DNA from: Bacteroidaceae bacterium
GTDB taxonomy: Bacteria; Bacteroidota; Bacteroidia; Bacteroidales; Bacteroidaceae
Assembly (NCBI GenBank): GCA_024698925.1
Contig: JAILQO010000027.1
Location: 1-64,000 of the forward strand
Direction of reading: 5' to 3'
DNA: 64,000 nt
Program-made: the position numbers and the translations under genes
In this document: piece after piece, positions 23,694 through 34,222 of the stretch
Position numbering within the stretch: position 1 is the first letter of the stretch
Layout of the letters: each line of letters starts with the position of its first letter
Notes under the pieces: model-generated
What the model was told of the DNA's origin: nothing
The model's database searches: none
Seen by the model: only the letters and a program-made list of their open reading frames with translations

Positions 23694-24833
23694 GTGAGAA
23701 CTCCCTATTACCTCGTTGAAGAATCCTTGCTACGGCGCAATCTCGCGCTGATTAGCGAAGTGGCCCAGCGCTCCGGTGCTGAGATCATTCTCGCATTCAA
23801 GGCCTTTGCCCTGTGGAAGACCTTTCCGATCTTTCGCGAGTATATCTCGCACACGACAGCATCATCTCCGGATGAGGCGCGTCTCGCCTTCGAGGAATTC
23901 GGCTCTCCCGCACACACCTATAGCCCTGCATATACGGAGCACGATTTCCCCGTTATTCTCGGCAGCTCTTCCCATATCACCTACAACAGCCTCTCTCAGT
24001 TCTACCGTTTCCTGCCCGTGGTTGAAGCGTGGAATGCTGATGCTGCTGTTCCCGTTTCTCTTGGTCTGCGCGTAAATCCAGAGTACAGCGAGATAGAAAC
24101 TGAGCTCTATAATCCCTGTGCCCCAGGTTCCCGTTTCGGCGTTCTGGCCGAGGATCTCCCGTCTCCAGACGCTTTCCCCGCAGCGATCAAGGGTTTCCAT
24201 ATCCATTGCCACTGCGAGAGTGGTGCTGATGCCTTCGCGCGTACGCTCGAACATATTATAAATAAGTTCTCCCCTTGGTTCTCTCGCTTGAAGTGGATTA
24301 ATTTTGGCGGCGGTCACCTCATGACGCGTAAGGACTACGACGTAGAGTTGCTCATTCGCACACTCCAGTCCTTTCATGCCCGTTGGCCCCATCTGCGCAT
24401 GATTCTCGAGCCGGGCAGCGCTTTCGCCTGGCAGACAGGACCGCTGGTGGCTTCCGTCGTAGATGTCGTGGAGAATCATGGCATCAAGACGGCGATACTA
24501 GATGTCAGCTTCACGTGTCATATGCCTGATTGTCTGGAGATGCCGTATCAGCCAGTTATTACAGGCGCGATGATGGGAGCCCAAGGACCTTATGTCTATC
24601 GGATAGGGGGTAATTCCTGCTTGAGCGGAGATTATCTGGGTGATTGGAGCTTTGATCATGAATTGCAGATTGGCGAGGAAGTGATCTTTGAGGACATGAT
24701 TCATTACACGACGGTGAAGACTACTGTGTTCAATGGCGTCCATCATCCTTCCATCATCCTTCATCGCCTCGACGGATCGTTCGAGATGCTGCGTGAATTT
24801 GGCTACGAAGACTACCGAGATCGCATGGATTAG
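23694..24833 (+). CDS. nspC: Carboxynorspermidine decarboxylase
   Basis: TPYYLVEESLLRRNL, LAFKAFALW, GFHIHCHCESGADA, WINFGGGHLMTRKDYD, LEPGSAFAWQTG. Confidence 0.92.
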   Translation: MRTPYYLVEESLLRRNLALISEVAQRSGAEIILAFKAFALWKTFPIFREYISHTTASSPDEARLAFEEFGSPAHTYSPAYTEHDFPVILGSSSHITYNSLSQFYRFLPVVEAWNADAAVPVSLGLRVNPEYSEIETELYNPCAPGSRFGVLAEDLPSPDAFPAAIKGFHIHCHCESGADAFARTLEHIINKFSPWFSRLKWINFGGGHLMTRKDYDVELLIRTLQSFHARWPHLRMILEPGSAFAWQTGPLVASVVDVVENHGIKTAILDVSFTCHMPDCLEMPYQPVITGAMMGAQGPYVYRIGGNSCLSGDYLGDWSFDHELQIGEEVIFEDMIHYTTVKTTVFNGVHHPSIILHRLDGSFEMLREFGYEDYRDRMD

Positions 24834-24930
24834 CTGCTTTTGTCCCCTGAAAAGAGACGAAAAAGCAGAAAAAACGCGCTTTCGCTCAAAAAAACTATTC
24901 AAAACGCTTGCCATTTCATAAAAAAAGCAG

Positions 24931-24938
24931 TACCTTTG
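24931..24938 (+). promoter_or_regulatory. Bacteroidetes -7 element TACCTTTG for the tRNA cluster
   Basis: tacctttg about 54 bp upstream of tRNA-Gly. Confidence 0.55.
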
Positions 24939-24991
24939 CATCCGCAATCAGGGATTGCACACGATATTTGACTTGTTGAGCAACAGAAAAT

Positions 24992-25064
<73 letters not shown>

Positions 25065-25105
25065 CTATTTTCTGAAGTGTGATAGCATCGCTGGTCACTC
25101 AGCCT

Positions 25106-25186
25106 GCCCAGGTGGCGGAATGGTAGACGCGCTCGTTTCAGGTGCGAGTGTTGAGAGACGTGCAGGTTCGAGTCCTGTTCTGGGCA
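25106..25186 (+). tRNA. tRNA-Leu (CAG)
   Basis: gcccagg...tctgggc acceptor, anticodon loop ttCAGgt, long variable arm, gttcgagtc. Confidence 0.92.
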
Positions 25187-25219
25187 CAGAAGACAGCGAT
25201 GGTTGATACACCTCACCCT

Positions 25220-25306
25220 GGAGAGATGGCGGAATTGGTAGACGCGCTACTTTGAGGGGGTAGTGTCAATTATGACGTGGGAGTTCGAGTCTCCTTCTCT
25301 TCACCA
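25220..25306 (+). tRNA. tRNA-Leu (GAG), CCA encoded
   Basis: ggagaga...tctcttc acceptor + A + CCA, anticodon loop ttGAGgg, gttcgagtc. Confidence 0.92.
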
Positions 25307-25392
25307 ATTTTGTTGCTCACAAAAGTCAGAACAAGGAATCGAGACGATGCATGGCGCACCGCCTCGATTTTCTTTAGATACAGATTAATCCG

Positions 25393-26277
25393 ATGTCACG
25401 AGCCAGCGAAATATATAAGGTAACGCTTATCGGCAGTCTAGGTAATGTGCTGCTGATGATCTTCAAGTTTGTTGCCGGTATTGCAGGACACAGTTCGGCT
25501 ATGGTGGCCGACGCTGTACACTCGCTCTCGGATTTCTTGACGGATGTGGTGGTGCTTATCTTTGTGCACGTCAGCGCAAAACCACAGGACGAGTCACACG
25601 ACTACGGGCATGGTAAGTTTGAGACGATGGCGACGTTCCTCATCGCGCTGGCGCTGATAGGTGCTGCTATCGGCATTATTTTCTCTGGCAGTACGAAGTT
25701 AGTGGCTTGGTTGGATGGCGAGGAATTGGAAGCTCCGGGTATGTTGGCACTATGGGCCGCGTTGTTGTCCATTCTTGTCAAGGAAGTGCTATACCGCTAT
25801 ACAGCGCGACGCGGTAAGGAACTGGAATCACAGGCGATGATAGCGAATGCCTGGCATCACCGCAGTGATGCCCTGTCGTCCATTGGCGCTGCCATCGGTA
25901 TCGGTGGTGCTATCCTGCTGGGTCATCGTTGGACGGTACTTGATCCATTGGCGTCGATTGTAGTGTGTGGGATGTTGGTGAAGGTGGCTGTGAAACTCAT
26001 GAAAACAAGTGTGGACGAGCTCACAGAGTGCTCGTTGCCAGCCGAGATGGAGAATGAGATTATGGCGCTGATCCTGTCGCAATCAGATGTGCAGGAACCG
26101 CATAACCTGCGTACACGGCGTATCGGGAATCGTATAGCTATCGAGGTACACGTGCGCATGAGAGGCGACCACTCCTTGAATTTTGCCCATGAAAAAGCTA
26201 CGGCCCTTGAGCGCTTGTTGAAAGAACGCTTTGGGCCGCAGACTCATGTGACGGTTCACATGGAACCTATCAAGTGA
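25393..26277 (+). CDS. Cation diffusion facilitator family transporter
   Basis: HSSAMVADAVHSLSDFLTDVVVL, DYGHGKFET, HHRSDALSSIGA. Confidence 0.94.
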   Translation: MSRASEIYKVTLIGSLGNVLLMIFKFVAGIAGHSSAMVADAVHSLSDFLTDVVVLIFVHVSAKPQDESHDYGHGKFETMATFLIALALIGAAIGIIFSGSTKLVAWLDGEELEAPGMLALWAALLSILVKEVLYRYTARRGKELESQAMIANAWHHRSDALSSIGAAIGIGGAILLGHRWTVLDPLASIVVCGMLVKVAVKLMKTSVDELTECSLPAEMENEIMALILSQSDVQEPHNLRTRRIGNRIAIEVHVRMRGDHSLNFAHEKATALERLLKERFGPQTHVTVHMEPIK

Positions 26278-26289
26278 AAACGATTCTCT

Positions 26290-27810
26290 TTAGGGCTGGT
26301 GCTGATCACGCAACAGGTCGTTGACGGTCTTCACCGGGTTGAAGGTCTCCAGCGGAACCTGCACGAATATGGTGGACCAGTCGCTCATGGCGCCATTCCA
26401 CAGGCCTGGCAGTTCCAGCGCCTTTAAATCCTTGCCATTCTTGGACTTGTAGGAGATAAAGCCTGTTGCAGGATCCACATATTGTGGAAGGTTGAACTTA
26501 TTGCCTTGATAGTCACGAACAGCACAGACAAGATCTACAGGGTTGAAGTGGGTGCCTCCGGTGAACATGGCCATATAAGTGGGGTTGTGGCTGTCAATCT
26601 GTGAACTCTCCAGAATTTGAGGACTCACGCTACCATCTGCATTGAAAGCTAGGAACGGGCCACCACCGGGCTCGCCGACATTCTTGACGACACCACAGGC
26701 TCGCATCGGGCGGTTGAATTTCTGACGCAGCGTCTCCATGAGTTCCTGTTCGCTCAATTCGTTGATACCCGGAATCTCCGTGCAGAGGTCATGGCTCAGG
26801 AAACGGCACATCTCCTGTAACTCAGCTTGGCCGACGTTGCCCTCATCGAGGCGATGCAGGTAAGCAAATGCCTGACGCTGGGTATTCACGAGGATGCCGG
26901 CAAGGACTTGCTTCCACAGCGTTGTAGCAGGCTTCAAGCGATCGGGGACGACATTGTCAATATTCTTAATGAATACAATATCGCTATCTAAATCGGACAG
27001 ATTCTGGATTAAGGCACCATGTCCGCCCGGGCGGAATAACAGTTGACCATCCTCCGTGCGGAAAGGCTCGTTGTCCATTGTGGCGGCGAGTGTGTCGGTA
27101 GATGGCTTCTGCTCGCTGAACGAGACGTGGTATTTGATGCCGTATTTGGCCTCGTAGGTCGGAAGAACACGTTCTACCAGTTCCTCGAAAAGTTCGCGAT
27201 GTTCACTACTGACGGTGAAATGTACATCTGTTTCACCATTGGAAACGGCATAGAGCGCAGCCTCCACCAGGTGCTCTTCAAGCGGTGTGCGGGCGCAGTC
27301 TTTATAAGCGTGGAACTGGAGCAGTCCCTTCGGTAACTGGCCATAATTGAGGCCTTCCTCGTCGAGCATGGCGCTGACAACATCCTTATAACGTTCTTCT
27401 TCAATGAGTCCTTGCACGCCCTCGCCGTAGAGAACCTGACAGGCATCATCGAGGGCAGGGTAGAAGGCAAAGTCTTCGATGTTGTCGAAGAAGTGGCGCT
27501 CAAAGTCCGAGATGGGAGCGTCGTGGTTGCCGTCACGGAACTCAAACATATTCTTGAACATTCGTGAGGCTGCACCGCTGGCGGGCACAAACTTGGTAAT
27601 GCGGTGGCCCTCGGCCTTATAGTCGTTCCACGCTTCAACCAACGCCTGACATTCTGCATCTGTTGGTGCTACAATGCCGTTGCCGATAGCAGCTGCTGCA
27701 CGCAACTTGAGATACGGAAAGCCTTCGCGGAACTGTTCTAACTGATGGAGGATCTGTTGCTCGCTGATGCCTTTGTCAGCCAAAAGCTTCAAGTCGTCTG
27801 CTGTAAACAT
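26290..27810 (-). CDS. DUF4301 family protein
   Basis: RITKFVPASGAASRMFKNMFEF, LFRPGGHGALIQNLSDLDSDIVFIKNIDNVVPD. Confidence 0.88.
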   Translation of the reverse strand: MFTADDLKLLADKGISEQQILHQLEQFREGFPYLKLRAAAAIGNGIVAPTDAECQALVEAWNDYKAEGHRITKFVPASGAASRMFKNMFEFRDGNHDAPISDFERHFFDNIEDFAFYPALDDACQVLYGEGVQGLIEEERYKDVVSAMLDEEGLNYGQLPKGLLQFHAYKDCARTPLEEHLVEAALYAVSNGETDVHFTVSSEHRELFEELVERVLPTYEAKYGIKYHVSFSEQKPSTDTLAATMDNEPFRTEDGQLLFRPGGHGALIQNLSDLDSDIVFIKNIDNVVPDRLKPATTLWKQVLAGILVNTQRQAFAYLHRLDEGNVGQAELQEMCRFLSHDLCTEIPGINELSEQELMETLRQKFNRPMRACGVVKNVGEPGGGPFLAFNADGSVSPQILESSQIDSHNPTYMAMFTGGTHFNPVDLVCAVRDYQGNKFNLPQYVDPATGFISYKSKNGKDLKALELPGLWNGAMSDWSTIFVQVPLETFNPVKTVNDLLRDQHQP

Positions 27811-27929
27811 AGTAAAAAGTGTTATAGAGTTTCAAATTCGCGCCCAAAAGTAGTAAAAAAGGTTCAATTGCAAGTGGAATTTCAAGAAAAAGTGGTATCT
27901 TCGCCATGTTTTTATGAAGAATATCATAT

Positions 27930-30143
27930 ATGGAAACTCAATATTTGTTGACTGACAGCGAAAAGGAACTCTTTGGCGATTTGTACAAGCAATTGCTACA
28001 ACTGTCCAAGGATGAGATTCATACGAGCGATTACGAACGTGTGAAGGGTTACCTGTTAGATGCTGCCGCGACGCCCGCTATGCAGCGAGATGTCTTTGGT
28101 CTCCATCCCCTCATTACCTCTTTGCAGACTGCGCTCATTGTTGCCACAGAGATTGGAATGTCGAGAGCCGCCATCCTGAGTGTCATGCTCATTAAAGTAG
28201 TCCAGACAGGGCAACTAACGGAAGAACAGGTGCGCAAAGATCTGGGAGAAGATGTTGGCAAGATTATCCACGGGCTGATCCGCATCGAGGAACTGTATGA
28301 AAAGAATCCCATTGTGGAGAGTGAGAATTTCCGTCAACTCTTTCTCTCTTTTGCCGACGATATGCGAGTCATCCTCATCGTTATCGCAAATCGCGTATGT
28401 ATCATGCGACAGATTAAGGACGCGGAGAACGATGAAGCACGCCGCCGTGTGGCCATGGAATCCTCTTACCTATACGCTCCTTTAGCCCACAAACTGGGTC
28501 TCTATCGCCTAAAAAGCGAGTTGGAGGATCTCTCCATGAAATATCTGGAGCATGATGCCTATTATCATATCAAAGAGAAACTGAATGCGACGAAGAAAAG
28601 CCGCGATGCCTATATTGAGAACTTTATCCGTCCTGTAGAGGAAAAGCTGAAAGCTGCTGGGCTGACGTTTCACATGAAGGGACGTACGAAGAGCATCCAC
28701 AGCATCTGGCAGAAGATGAAGAAGCAGAAATGCCCCTTTGAAGGCGTCTATGACCTTTTTGCTATTCGCGTTATTCTCGATTCCCCCATTGAACGTGAGA
28801 AGCAGGATTGCTGGCAGGTATTCTCGATCATTACGGATATGTACCAGCCGAATCCCAAACGTATGCGTGACTGGTTGAGTATCCCCAAGAGCAATGGCTA
28901 CGAGAGCCTACATATCACAGTCATGGGGCCAGAGGGCAAATGGGTTGAGGTCCAGATTCGCACAGAACGAATGGACGAAATCGCAGAGCGCGGACTGGCT
29001 GCTCATTGGCGCTACAAAGGCGTCAAAGGTGGCGAAGCAGGGGTGGAGTCATGGCTGCAAAGCATACGCAACGCGTTGGAGGCAGGTGATGATCTGCAAC
29101 TCATGGACCAGTTCAAAATGGATCTTTATGAGGATGAGGTTTTTGTGTTTACTCCTCATGGTGACTTGTTTAAGTTGCCGCAGGGAGCGACAGTCTTGGA
29201 CTTCGCTTATGCCATACATACTAAGATTGGTAACCATTGTACAGGTGGACGTATCTCCCATAAAATGGTAACGATCAGGCAGGTACTACAGAGCGGGGAT
29301 CAGGTGGAAATCATGACGCATGCCAACCAGACCCCTAAACAGGACTGGCTCAACATTGCCAAGACAAGTCGGGCACGTGCCAAGATACGTCAAGCGTTGA
29401 AAGAGATGTCTGCTTCTCAGGCACAGTTTGCCAAGGAGGAACTGGAACGAAAGTTCAAAAACCGTAAGATAGATATTGACGAAGCTACGCTCATGCATAC
29501 GATGACGCGCCTTGGATACCGCGTCGTGACAGACTTCTATCAAGCTTTGGCCGAGGGCTCGTTGGAAATCAATCGTGTGTTGGATGCTTACGTGGTTCAG
29601 CAACGTCATGACCGTGGCGAAATAGCCTCGCAGACGATGAGCGCCGACAATTATCAGTTACCCACAGAAGCGGAGCAAGCCGCGACGGCTAAAGGAGGTG
29701 ACGTCCTGGTCATTGATCAGAACCTGAGTGGTATAGACTATTCGCTGGCCAAATGCTGCCATCCCGTTTATGGAGACGAGGTGTTTGGCTTTCTTACCGC
29801 TGGTGGCGGTATCAAGATACATCGCTGTGACTGCCCCAATGCGCCTGCGCTTCGCGACCGCTACGGATATCGCATCATCGATGCCCGCTGGGCAGGAAAG
29901 GATGGGAGCCAGTATGCCATTACGTTGCGTGTTGTGGGACAGGACGACTTAGGTATCGTTAACAACATCACGAGTATTATCTCCAAAGATGAGAAACTGC
30001 TGCTCAGGAGCATCTCTATCGACTCCAATGATGGACTGTTTCATGGCACGCTAACGATTATGCTAGAAGACACGAGCAGGCTTAAACAGCTGATACAAAA
30101 ACTTGAAGGTGTGAGAGGTGTCAAGACAGTTACGCGATTATAG
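27930..30143 (+). CDS. Bifunctional (p)ppGpp synthetase/hydrolase RelA/SpoT family
   Basis: Synthetase GRTKSIHSIWQKMKKQ...YDLFAIRVIL, TGS domain VFVFTPHGDLFKLPQGATVLDFAYAIH, ACT C-terminus; the N-terminal HD region has no obvious HD...ED catalytic set. Confidence 0.93.
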   Translation: METQYLLTDSEKELFGDLYKQLLQLSKDEIHTSDYERVKGYLLDAAATPAMQRDVFGLHPLITSLQTALIVATEIGMSRAAILSVMLIKVVQTGQLTEEQVRKDLGEDVGKIIHGLIRIEELYEKNPIVESENFRQLFLSFADDMRVILIVIANRVCIMRQIKDAENDEARRRVAMESSYLYAPLAHKLGLYRLKSELEDLSMKYLEHDAYYHIKEKLNATKKSRDAYIENFIRPVEEKLKAAGLTFHMKGRTKSIHSIWQKMKKQKCPFEGVYDLFAIRVILDSPIEREKQDCWQVFSIITDMYQPNPKRMRDWLSIPKSNGYESLHITVMGPEGKWVEVQIRTERMDEIAERGLAAHWRYKGVKGGEAGVESWLQSIRNALEAGDDLQLMDQFKMDLYEDEVFVFTPHGDLFKLPQGATVLDFAYAIHTKIGNHCTGGRISHKMVTIRQVLQSGDQVEIMTHANQTPKQDWLNIAKTSRARAKIRQALKEMSASQAQFAKEELERKFKNRKIDIDEATLMHTMTRLGYRVVTDFYQALAEGSLEINRVLDAYVVQQRHDRGEIASQTMSADNYQLPTEAEQAATAKGGDVLVIDQNLSGIDYSLAKCCHPVYGDEVFGFLTAGGGIKIHRCDCPNAPALRDRYGYRIIDARWAGKDGSQYAITLRVVGQDDLGIVNNITSIISKDEKLLLRSISIDSNDGLFHGTLTIMLEDTSRLKQLIQKLEGVRGVKTVTRL

Positions 30144-30187
30144 CGTTAAAAGCTCTTAATGAATTTCAGTACGTCGCAGAAATGTAT

Positions 30188-30195
30188 TATATTTG
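30188..30195 (+). promoter_or_regulatory. Bacteroidetes -7 element TATATTTG upstream of the MORN gene
   Basis: tatatttg 22 bp before ATG 30217; indicates the track start (TTG 30193) is too early. Confidence 0.5.
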
Positions 30196-30216
30196 TGCGA
30201 TGAAAAAGTAGATTTT

Positions 30217-31347
30217 ATGCACACAAGACCAAATATACTTCTTATTTTATGTTTTTTGACGTGTCTCTTGATGACACCTTTCGCGCTTACGGCTCAGGAT
30301 ATTGTTATCGGAACATACAAGTTCCGAGATGGTGGTGTCTATGAGGGCGAGATGTTCCGTGGGAAGCCTTACGGAAAAGGTAAGACTACATTCAAAAATG
30401 GCGACACTTATGAAGGTGATTACGTCAAAGGAAAACGTGAGGGTAATGGCGTCTATACCTTTGCTGACGGCGAGCGTTATGAAGGAGAATGGTTCCAAGA
30501 CCAACAGCATGGTATGGGTACTTTCCTCTTTAAGAACAATAATAAATATGTGGGCTTGTGGTTCCGCGATTTCCAGCAGGGAAAAGGTGTCATGTATTAT
30601 TACAATGGCGATGTTTATGATGGCGATTGGATCTCTGATAAACGAGTCGGCCAAGGCACTTATACCTATGCCAGTGGTGATGCTTATACAGGTATGTGGA
30701 AGAACGACTTAAAAGATGGCCCAGGAACATTCACTTGGTCTAACGGCGCACGTTACACAGGACAATGGCATGAGGGCAAGATGAATGGGCAAGGTACTTA
30801 TAATTATGCCAATGGCGATTCCTACACCGGCGGCTTCCTGAATGACTCGCTACAGGGTAGGGGAATTTATACCTTCAGTAACGGGGATCGTTACGAAGGA
30901 ATGTACCAAAAGAGTCAGCGTGAAGGTGAAGGCATTTTTATCTATGCGAACGGCGATAAGTATATAGGGCAGTTCAAGGCTGGCATCAAGCATGGTACAG
31001 GCTCGTTTACAAGCACAGACGGAGCAAGCTATGTAGGCCAGTGGCGTAACGATAAAAAGGAAGGACGTGGTAAGTATGTATGGGGCAATGGTGATGTCTA
31101 TGATGGCGAATGGAAGGATGGCATGATGGATGGTGAAGGTATTCTTCGTCAGTCTGATGGTAGCAAATTCCGTGGGCAGTTTCGTCAAGGCATGAAAAAT
31201 GGAAAATGTGTCATGGAGACATCCGATGGTATCCGTTTTGAAGGCTCCTACAAGGATAATGAACGCGATGGAGATTTCGTAGAGAGGGATAAAAATGGCA
31301 ATGTGATTCGCCGAGGACACTACACACGTGGAGTCGTCGATAAGTAG
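30217..31347 (+). CDS. Secreted MORN-repeat protein
   Basis: Signal peptide MHTRPNILLILCFLTCLLMTPFALTAQ; 12+ tandem YxGxWxxGxxxGxGxxxxxxG units. Confidence 0.93.
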   Translation: MHTRPNILLILCFLTCLLMTPFALTAQDIVIGTYKFRDGGVYEGEMFRGKPYGKGKTTFKNGDTYEGDYVKGKREGNGVYTFADGERYEGEWFQDQQHGMGTFLFKNNNKYVGLWFRDFQQGKGVMYYYNGDVYDGDWISDKRVGQGTYTYASGDAYTGMWKNDLKDGPGTFTWSNGARYTGQWHEGKMNGQGTYNYANGDSYTGGFLNDSLQGRGIYTFSNGDRYEGMYQKSQREGEGIFIYANGDKYIGQFKAGIKHGTGSFTSTDGASYVGQWRNDKKEGRGKYVWGNGDVYDGEWKDGMMDGEGILRQSDGSKFRGQFRQGMKNGKCVMETSDGIRFEGSYKDNERDGDFVERDKNGNVIRRGHYTRGVVDK

Positions 31348-31380
31348 AAGATATTGTCTTTTGACCAAATAATTCTCTGA

Positions 31381-31412
31381 CAAAGGGGGCTTTTCGAGCC
31401 TCCTTTGGCCTT
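31381..31412 (+). terminator. Rho-independent terminator after the MORN gene
   Basis: CAAAGGGGGCttttcgaGCCTCCTTTG followed by gccttttt. Confidence 0.75.
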
Positions 31413-31483
31413 TTTCATGCTTTTTTGTTTTTTTTATCAAAAAAAAGTAGTACTTTTGCGCCCGAAATAAACATATCATTGCA

Positions 31484-31948
31484 ATGATCCTAGATGAACT
31501 GAAGGCGTTTAATCGCTATCTCGATTTGAATCCATTGTTTCCAGCAGTGGCCGAATTCTTGTCAAAAACAGATTTATCAACTCTTCCAACAGGAATCACA
31601 AAAATCCAAGGTGATGACCTCTTTGTGAACATTCAGGATGCTCCTGTTAAAACACGTACACAAGCGCGTTTTGAGACTCATCGTCGCATGATTGATATCC
31701 AGATTCCTATTAGCGCAGCAGAGGTGCATGGTTGGGCTCCTGCGAGCCAGCTGCCTGTTGCGCCTTATAATGCCGAGTCTGATATGACGCTTCATGATCC
31801 GGAGACTCCGAAAACACCTGTTGACATTGCAACAACTTATTTCACGCTGTGCCCAGGGCAGTTTGCCATCTATTTTCCAACCGATGGGCATGCGCCTGCC
31901 ATTACAGATACCCCCCTGCGTAAGGCCATCTTCAAGGTAAGGGTCTAA
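31484..31948 (+). CDS. YhcH/YjgK/YiaL family protein
   Basis: RFETHRRMIDIQIPISAAEVHGW, FAIYFPTDGHAPAI. Confidence 0.88.
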   Translation: MILDELKAFNRYLDLNPLFPAVAEFLSKTDLSTLPTGITKIQGDDLFVNIQDAPVKTRTQARFETHRRMIDIQIPISAAEVHGWAPASQLPVAPYNAESDMTLHDPETPKTPVDIATTYFTLCPGQFAIYFPTDGHAPAITDTPLRKAIFKVRV

Positions 31949-31985
31949 CAATTCATATATATCAGAAAGATTTAAATACCTCATA

Positions 31986-34142
31986 ATGGCAAAGAAAGAA
32001 ACAACAAAGTCATCAACGGCTAAGACAAGCACCAAGAAGAGTGCGGCAAAAGCTAGTAAGACGACGAAAGCCGCAGCTTCTAAGAAAGCCGCAGACAAGA
32101 AAAAGGAAATAAATGCAGCTCCCAAGCAGTTGAAACTACTTCGCAACGATGAGTGGTTGCAGCCTTTTGCAGAAGCAATTGAAGGGCGTCACCAGCATGC
32201 TTTGGACAAGATCAACGAGCTTACGCAGGGTGGCAAACAGAAATTGGCAGATTTTGCTACGGGTTATCTTTATTATGGTCTTCATTATGAAGATAGAAAG
32301 TGGATTATCCGCGAGTGGGCTCCTAATGCGACGGAGATTTATGTCATTGGCGATTTCAACGATTGGAAAGAAGAGAAAGCTTATGCCATGAAGCGTATAG
32401 CCAAGAGTAATGGCAACTGGGAAATCAAGCTCCCGGCGCGTGCTATGAAACATGGCCAGCACTTCAAGCTTTCCGTGCATTGGGAAGGAGGACAGGGCGA
32501 GCGTATTCCTGCTTGGGCGTCACGCGTTGTTCAGGATGAGGAGACCAAAATCTTTTCTGCACAGGTCTGGGCACCAGAAGTCGCTTACGAATGGAAGAAC
32601 GAGAAGTTCCGCCCCAATACGTCCCCTCTGTTAATCTATGAGTGCCATATCGGTATGGCTCAGGATGCCGAGAAGGTGGGAACATATAATGAATTCCGCG
32701 AAAACGTGCTACCGCGTATTGCTAGGGATGGTTATAATTGCATTCAGATTATGGCTATTCAAGAACATCCCTATTATGGCAGTTTCGGTTACCACGTCAG
32801 TAGCTTCTTTGCTCCCAGTTCACGTTTCGGAACTCCTGAGGAATTGAAGGAACTGATTGACACGGCTCATGGTATGGGCATTGCTGTCATCATGGATATC
32901 GTTCACAGCCATGCTGTAAAGAATGAGAACGAAGGACTTGGCAACTTCGCCGGTGACCCCAACCAGTATTTCTATGCTGGCGGTCGTCGCGAACATCCAG
33001 CTTGGGACAGCCTGTGTTTCGACTACGGAAAGAACGAGGTTCTTCACTTCTTGCTTTCGAACTGCAAATATTGGCTTGAAGAGTTCAAATTCGATGGCTT
33101 CCGCTTTGATGGCGTGACCTCAATGCTTTATTATAGCCACGGCCTAGGTGAGGCTTTTGGTTCCTATGGTGACTATTATAATGGTCATGAGGACGACAAT
33201 GCAATTTGTTATCTCACGTTGGCTAATGAGGTCATACATCAGGTTAATTCCAAGGCAATCACTATAGCTGAGGAGGTTTCAGGTATGCCTGGTCTGGCTG
33301 TACCATTCAAGGATGGCGGTTATGGCTTTGATTATCGTATGGCCATGAATATCCCGGACTATTGGATTAAGACCATCAAAGAGGTTCGCGATGAGGATTG
33401 GAAGCCCAGCTCCATGTTCTGGGAGGTTAAGAATCGCCGTGCAGACGAGAAAACCATTAGTTACTGCGAGAGTCACGATCAGGCGCTCGTGGGTGATAAG
33501 ACCATCATCTTCCGTCTCATAGATAGTGACATGTATTGGCACTTCAAGAAGGGTGACGAGAACTATAATGTTGAACGCGGCATAGCTCTCCACAAGATGA
33601 TTCGATTGCTGACAGCAGCTTCCATCAATGGCGGTTACCTGAACTTTATGGGTAACGAATTCGGTCATCCCGAATGGATTGATTTCCCGCGTGAAGGTAA
33701 TGGCTGGAGTTACAAGTATGCACGCCGCCAGTGGAATCTCGTCGATAATCAGGAACTCTGCTACCACTATCTTGGTGACTTTGATAAGCAGATGTTGAAG
33801 ACAATCAAGTTGCAGAAAGATTTCCAGAAAACACCTGTTACAGAAATCTGGCATGATGATGGTGACCAGGTGTTGGCTTTCCAACGTGGTGAGTTGCTTT
33901 TTGTCTTCAATTTCTCCTACAATCGCAGCTATACTGGTTATGGTTTCCGTGTTCGCCAAGGTTCCTATTCCGTTCTTCTTAACACGGATGATATAGCCTT
34001 CGGTGGTCATGGCCTCAATGATGACAGCATGCGTCACTTCACCAACTATGATCCTATTCTTGCGCGCGAGAATAAAGGTTGGTTGAAGCTCTATCTCCCG
34101 GCTCGTTCGGCTGTTGTCCTCGCACGAGCCAAGGACGAATAA
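31986..34142 (+). CDS. glgB: 1,4-alpha-glucan branching enzyme-like GH13 with Lys/Ala-rich N-terminal tail
   Basis: REWAPNATEIYVIGDFNDW, DIVHSHA, GFRFDGVTSMLYY, SYCESHDQALVGDKT, LNFMGNEFGHPEWIDFPREGN. Confidence 0.93.
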   Translation: MAKKETTKSSTAKTSTKKSAAKASKTTKAAASKKAADKKKEINAAPKQLKLLRNDEWLQPFAEAIEGRHQHALDKINELTQGGKQKLADFATGYLYYGLHYEDRKWIIREWAPNATEIYVIGDFNDWKEEKAYAMKRIAKSNGNWEIKLPARAMKHGQHFKLSVHWEGGQGERIPAWASRVVQDEETKIFSAQVWAPEVAYEWKNEKFRPNTSPLLIYECHIGMAQDAEKVGTYNEFRENVLPRIARDGYNCIQIMAIQEHPYYGSFGYHVSSFFAPSSRFGTPEELKELIDTAHGMGIAVIMDIVHSHAVKNENEGLGNFAGDPNQYFYAGGRREHPAWDSLCFDYGKNEVLHFLLSNCKYWLEEFKFDGFRFDGVTSMLYYSHGLGEAFGSYGDYYNGHEDDNAICYLTLANEVIHQVNSKAITIAEEVSGMPGLAVPFKDGGYGFDYRMAMNIPDYWIKTIKEVRDEDWKPSSMFWEVKNRRADEKTISYCESHDQALVGDKTIIFRLIDSDMYWHFKKGDENYNVERGIALHKMIRLLTAASINGGYLNFMGNEFGHPEWIDFPREGNGWSYKYARRQWNLVDNQELCYHYLGDFDKQMLKTIKLQKDFQKTPVTEIWHDDGDQVLAFQRGELLFVFNFSYNRSYTGYGFRVRQGSYSVLLNTDDIAFGGHGLNDDSMRHFTNYDPILARENKGWLKLYLPARSAVVLARAKDE

Positions 34143-34178
34143 TCTTTCAATCCCGCATACGTTTAGGGAATTTCCCAT

Positions 34179-34222
34179 GAGCCTTTAGGCGTTTTCCTCT
34201 CAGAGGATTCGCTTAAAGGCTC
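34179..34222. terminator. Long hairpin between glgB and the next gene, abutting a -7 element
   Basis: GAGCCTTTAGGCGttttCCTCTcAGAGGattCGCTTAAAGGCTC immediately followed by TATCTTTG (34223-34230). Confidence 0.65.

Noticed and set aside
30217-31347. MORN repeats as an unusual tandem DNA repeat
   Set aside because: Periodicity is explained by the normal ~23-aa MORN protein repeat; nucleotide units are diverged.
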